A DNA stretch of 53,381 nucleotides from SURF-32 sp964648365. GTDB taxonomy: Bacteria; Planctomycetota; Phycisphaerae; UBA1845. The position numbers and the translations under genes were made by a program. Each line of letters starts with the position of its first letter. Position 1 is the first letter of the stretch. Where the stretch lies: assembly GCA_964648365.1 (NCBI GenBank), contig CAZYLK010000016.1:1-53381 (forward strand), given 5' to 3'. Below are positions 50,858 to 53,381 of the stretch, in pieces. Under the pieces are notes generated by a model. It was not told the DNA's origin, did no database searches, and was given only the letters and a program-made list of their open reading frames with translations.

Positions 50858-51282
50858 CTTCTCAGCCCATTGCAATCAATCAAGAGATCCCGGAAATCCG
50901 GTACGATGGACTTCACCGGGTGACGGCGGTAGAATACGGTGAATTGCCCAACACGGATGCGGAAGACTTCGTCTACGACGACATGAGCAACCGGCTGACC
51001 TACCGGGACAACCGGGCGTCGCTGACGACGCAGTACGCCAGCAACGAGGTGAACGAGTACACAACCATCGGCGGGTTCGACGCGGAGCACGACGACGCGG
51101 GAAAACTCACGCGGCAGGAGATCGACGGCACCGGGCGTGAGCCATACCCCCCGGCGCCAATGTCGGCGGAGTGCATCGAAGACGAACCGAGCAATCCGCT
51201 CATGCGTCAGGCCGGCTCGAGCGCAAGCCGGACGCCGTCGTCCGACGCGTCCCGAAGCACCCGCTGCATGACCTCCTGGTAG
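50851..51282 (+). pseudogene. RHS/YD-repeat fragment without core
   Basis: Up to 143 codons starting 7 bp inside the preceding gene. YD repeats are clear: IRYDGLHRVTAVEYG, FVYDDMSNRLTYRDNR and FDAEHDDAGKLTRQEIDG. These correspond to the part of an RHS protein that should come just before the sequence at the start of RHS copy 2. Homology ends near 51130; the last ~50 codons overlap the convergent gene at 51207-51620 and are not RHS-like. Best read as a truncated remnant from recombination or insertion. Confidence 0.7.
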
Positions 51283-51620
51283 ACCGATCGTGCCTTCAGC
51301 GGGTCGGGGGCCAGGTGCAGCAGCGCCGTAACCGCGACTTTCAGGTCGAGCGTCTGTGGGTCCGGACGCACGAGGCCGGCAAGGTGCAGTTCATCGAACT
51401 TGCTGAGCAGGAGCCGAAAGCTGTCCAGCCTGAACCCGACGAGGCGCCGGTCGTCAATCGTGCGGTAAACGGTCAGCCAGCAGTCGATCCGTTCGGGGAC
51501 GTGTTCGACGCTCTCAAAATAGTACGAAAAGCTATCCGCCGCCGGAGAATGAAACGGCCGCGATTCAAACGGCAGCCTCGACTTCGTCAGCAGCGCTTCG
51601 ATGTCCTGCTTTTGAGCCAT
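51207..51620 (-). CDS. Small protein of unknown function behind the prepilin peptidase
   Basis: 137 aa; ATG at 51620 only 7 bp after the prepilin peptidase stop, so co-transcribed. Soluble, alpha/beta: DIEALLTKSRLPFESRPF, FSYYFESVEHVPERIDCWLTVYRTIDDRRLVGFRLDSFRLL, then a helical C-terminus. No recognised motif. Coupling to the peptidase gene hints at a role in pilus/T2SS biology but may be incidental. Confidence 0.65.
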   Translation of the reverse strand: MAQKQDIEALLTKSRLPFESRPFHSPAADSFSYYFESVEHVPERIDCWLTVYRTIDDRRLVGFRLDSFRLLLSKFDELHLAGLVRPDPQTLDLKVAVTALLHLAPDPLKARSVYQEVMQRVLRDASDDGVRLALEPA

Positions 51621-51627
51621 ATCTGCG

Positions 51628-53091
51628 TCACCCCCCCTCCCGCAGCCACAGCACCCGCGCCGCTTCCACCACGCCCGAAATCGGCGGCGATGCGAGGATG
51701 TCGTTGTAGTAGACCACGGTAATCAGAAATGCGAGCGCCAGCCAGGGGCCCAGCGGTATCGCGCGGGCCCGCTTCCACGGCAGCACGGCCAGCCAGCCGA
51801 AGATGGCCAGGAAGCATGCCAGGAAGAAGCCCAGCACTACCACCGGCCAGCCCGCGACGCACCCCGTCGCGGCCATCAGGTGGATGTCGCCGCTGCCCAT
51901 CGCTTCCTTGCCGAAGACGAGCGTAAAGACGATGCGGATCGCCCAGCCCAGCGCTCCGGCGATGATGAAGCCCGTCGCGGCCGTGCCCAGACCCAGCAGC
52001 GGCTGCCACGAGCGCCACATCGGCACCGACGACGCCTGGACCACCGTTCGATGGAGCGCCTCCTTCGCCGCCTCGCCCGCGACCGGGTTGCGGATCAGCC
52101 ACCACCCCGCCAGGGCGGCCGCGATCACCGCGGGCATCAGCACGGCCAGTTCCTCCATCGCCATGCGGCGGGCACCGTGGCGCTCGTCCTCGATGGCCTC
52201 CGCGACCTCGTGGTCCGACGGCCGCGACGCCACGCTGCACAACACGATCAACACGAACAGCAGCGCCAGCGGGACTGCGAACCGCCACCCCGCCAGCAGC
52301 GGCTGCGGCCGCGCCGCCTCCGACACGGGAAAGACCACCATCAGGCCGATCAGCGTCACCACGAGCCACATCGGCCAGCGCCGCGTCGGGAGGATGCCGC
52401 CCTCGGCCGGCGGGGGGAGCGGTTCGTCGGCGCCATCGTCCGCGCCGCCCTCGTCATCCCAGGGAATCGACCGAACCACCAGCCACGCCCCGACCAGCCC
52501 GACCAGCGCCGCCAGCGCGACCAGGGCCGTGCCGTCTCCCGGCCGGACCCAGTTGCGCACGCTGTACGACGGCGTCCACAGCACGTGCGCGGCGAAGCCG
52601 ATCACGGTGACGGCGTTGGTGAAGCGGATGTCCACCCAGTAGTGCTCGATGTCGATGGCCGACATGGCGAACAGGCAGGCGAAAAGGGCAATGTGCGCGA
52701 TGATGATCGGCCAGTCGGCCAGCGCCCGTTCCGTCAGCAGCGTCGAGGGGCTAAGCCCGCCGCGCATCTGCTCGACCACCAGGGCATCGACCACGATGAC
52801 GAAGATCGCCGCCACCGTCATCTCCACGATCGGATAGCGCAGCGAAATGGGCAGCCGGCAGAACCGGCAGCGGCCGCCCAGCAGAGCGAAGCTGAGCACC
52901 GGAATGTTGTCGCGCCAGCGGATCCGGGCGTTGCAGCGCGGGCAGGCGGACCAGCGCGGCTCGGTCACCTTGCGCCCCAGCGGCAGCCGGTAGATCAGCA
53001 CATTGGTGAAGCTGCCCACGCACAGCCCGACGCCGGCCGCGAAGGCAAGCCAGAAGAAGGTGGCGATCAACTGAATGACGAGGCTGTCCAC
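51628..53091 (-). CDS. Enlarged prepilin peptidase (A24 family, PilD/GspO-like)
   Basis: 487 aa versus ~260-290 usual. The N-terminal methylase-type domain has GSFTNVLIYRLPLG and the zinc cluster CPRC...CRFC. Catalytic Asp 1 is in MSAIDIEHYWV and Asp 2 in GKEAMGSGDIHLMAATG, so both aspartates are kept. About 200 residues, with four or more extra helices and an acidic Pro-rich loop (DDEGGADDGADEPLPPP), are inserted between the two aspartate motifs. It cleaves the leader of type IV prepilins/pseudopilins on the cytoplasmic side; the pseudopilin at 27768 is a possible substrate. Confidence 0.92.
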   Translation of the reverse strand: MDSLVIQLIATFFWLAFAAGVGLCVGSFTNVLIYRLPLGRKVTEPRWSACPRCNARIRWRDNIPVLSFALLGGRCRFCRLPISLRYPIVEMTVAAIFVIVVDALVVEQMRGGLSPSTLLTERALADWPIIIAHIALFACLFAMSAIDIEHYWVDIRFTNAVTVIGFAAHVLWTPSYSVRNWVRPGDGTALVALAALVGLVGAWLVVRSIPWDDEGGADDGADEPLPPPAEGGILPTRRWPMWLVVTLIGLMVVFPVSEAARPQPLLAGWRFAVPLALLFVLIVLCSVASRPSDHEVAEAIEDERHGARRMAMEELAVLMPAVIAAALAGWWLIRNPVAGEAAKEALHRTVVQASSVPMWRSWQPLLGLGTAATGFIIAGALGWAIRIVFTLVFGKEAMGSGDIHLMAATGCVAGWPVVVLGFFLACFLAIFGWLAVLPWKRARAIPLGPWLALAFLITVVYYNDILASPPISGVVEAARVLWLREGG

Positions 53092-53381
53092 CAGGCGGTT
53101 GGCTCCGGGCCGCGGGCCGTGATCTTAAGCCGGGCCGTCCGACGCACGTCCCGGCGTCCCCCCTCCGGCCGTGGTGGGACCGTTCCGATCGCAAGACGCC
53201 ATTGTGCCGCACCCCGCCCGATTTGTCGCCCACCGGCCGCGGGGTCTTAAGCGAATCGGCGGCGGGTGCCAGGCGCGGGTCGGCGGGTGGGGTGGAACAC
53301 CGCCAGCGTCACGCGGCGAATGCCGGGGAGTCGCGCCGGCGCGACATGTGGTTGTAAAATGTTGTCGGCCTGCGCCGACGA
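53092..53381. other. 290-bp right-end region, no gene seen
   Basis: Upstream of the prepilin peptidase. Contains two copies of TCTTAAGC (53123-53130 and 53245-53252), each preceded by a GGCCG-rich stretch. No open frame I would call. Confidence 0.5.

Noticed and set aside
1..53381. tRNA or rRNA genes and riboswitches
   Set aside because: No TTCGA-loop/acceptor-stem arrangement, rRNA or known riboswitch core found by eye; a covariance-model scan would be needed to exclude them.

Overview
The window looks like chromosomal DNA of a high-GC planctomycete (Planctomycetota, possibly Phycisphaerae-like). This rests on several traits that occur together: an ECF sigma factor beside a Ser/Thr kinase with kinesin-light-chain-type TPRs, a DUF1559-like pseudopilin, dockerin-like EF-hand repeats on a secreted protein, a TMTC-type membrane protein with TPRs, several CxxC-Y-x-L-x-G zinc ribbons, RHS genes, and many short palindromic intergenic repeats. 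The lineage is an inference; no rRNA gene is present. I found no tRNA, CRISPR array or insertion sequence.

Layout. 1-8.4 kb is mixed: the end of a GH13 amylase, a VOC-fold protein divergent from a SufR-like regulator across a strong AT-rich promoter/operator, a HEPN pair, a secreted protein followed by two 31-residue membrane proteins, a TacA/TacT-type toxin-antitoxin pair with an operator in its promoter, two proteins of unknown function and a stand-alone Clp-N protein. 8.4-16.0 kb is a minus-strand block: AarF/UbiB kinase, MFS transporter, ECF sigma factor, receptor-like Ser/Thr kinase, MutM. 16.3-25.4 kb is a seven-gene chemotaxis operon, cheW-mcp-cheR-cheA-cheC(double)-cheD-cheY; no cheB is in the window. 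25.4-26.2 kb has no convincing gene. 26.2-33.2 kb holds a dockerin-bearing secreted protein joined to a pseudopilin, a histidine kinase/OmpR regulator pair, a three-ribbon zinc protein and a divergent HD-GYP protein. 33.7-44.3 kb holds a lipoprotein, a TMTC-like protein, an M16 peptidase pair (one active, one inactive subunit), a membrane protein, a DUF4143 ATPase and a degenerate HD-GYP protein. 44.8-45.4 kb encodes a secreted beta-helix-like protein. 46.3-51.3 kb is a scrambled RHS array. 51.2-53.1 kb holds a small unknown protein and an enlarged prepilin peptidase that could process the pseudopilin at 27.8 kb.

The most unusual region is the RHS array. Two nearly identical RHS cores, each carrying an embedded dockerin-like calcium-loop segment, end in unrelated AT-richer tails. 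Each tail overlaps the start of a small gene that combines membrane helices with a CxxC...CPECG zinc ribbon, and a third RHS fragment lacking a core follows. This is the layout of a polymorphic toxin/immunity array, and it suggests planctomycete ribbon-membrane proteins could act as immunity partners. One core copy carries an in-frame palindromic-repeat insertion that the other lacks.

Several short repeat families run through the spacers: ACCGGTT/AACCGGT palindromes in 29-, 30- and 31-bp arrays just upstream of genes; GCGAATAGCGAATAACGAATG elements that begin at or supply stop codons; CTCCCTCACTCCC polypyrimidine elements; and CGCGGGCT/AGCCCGCG palindromes. Some have entered coding sequence in frame.
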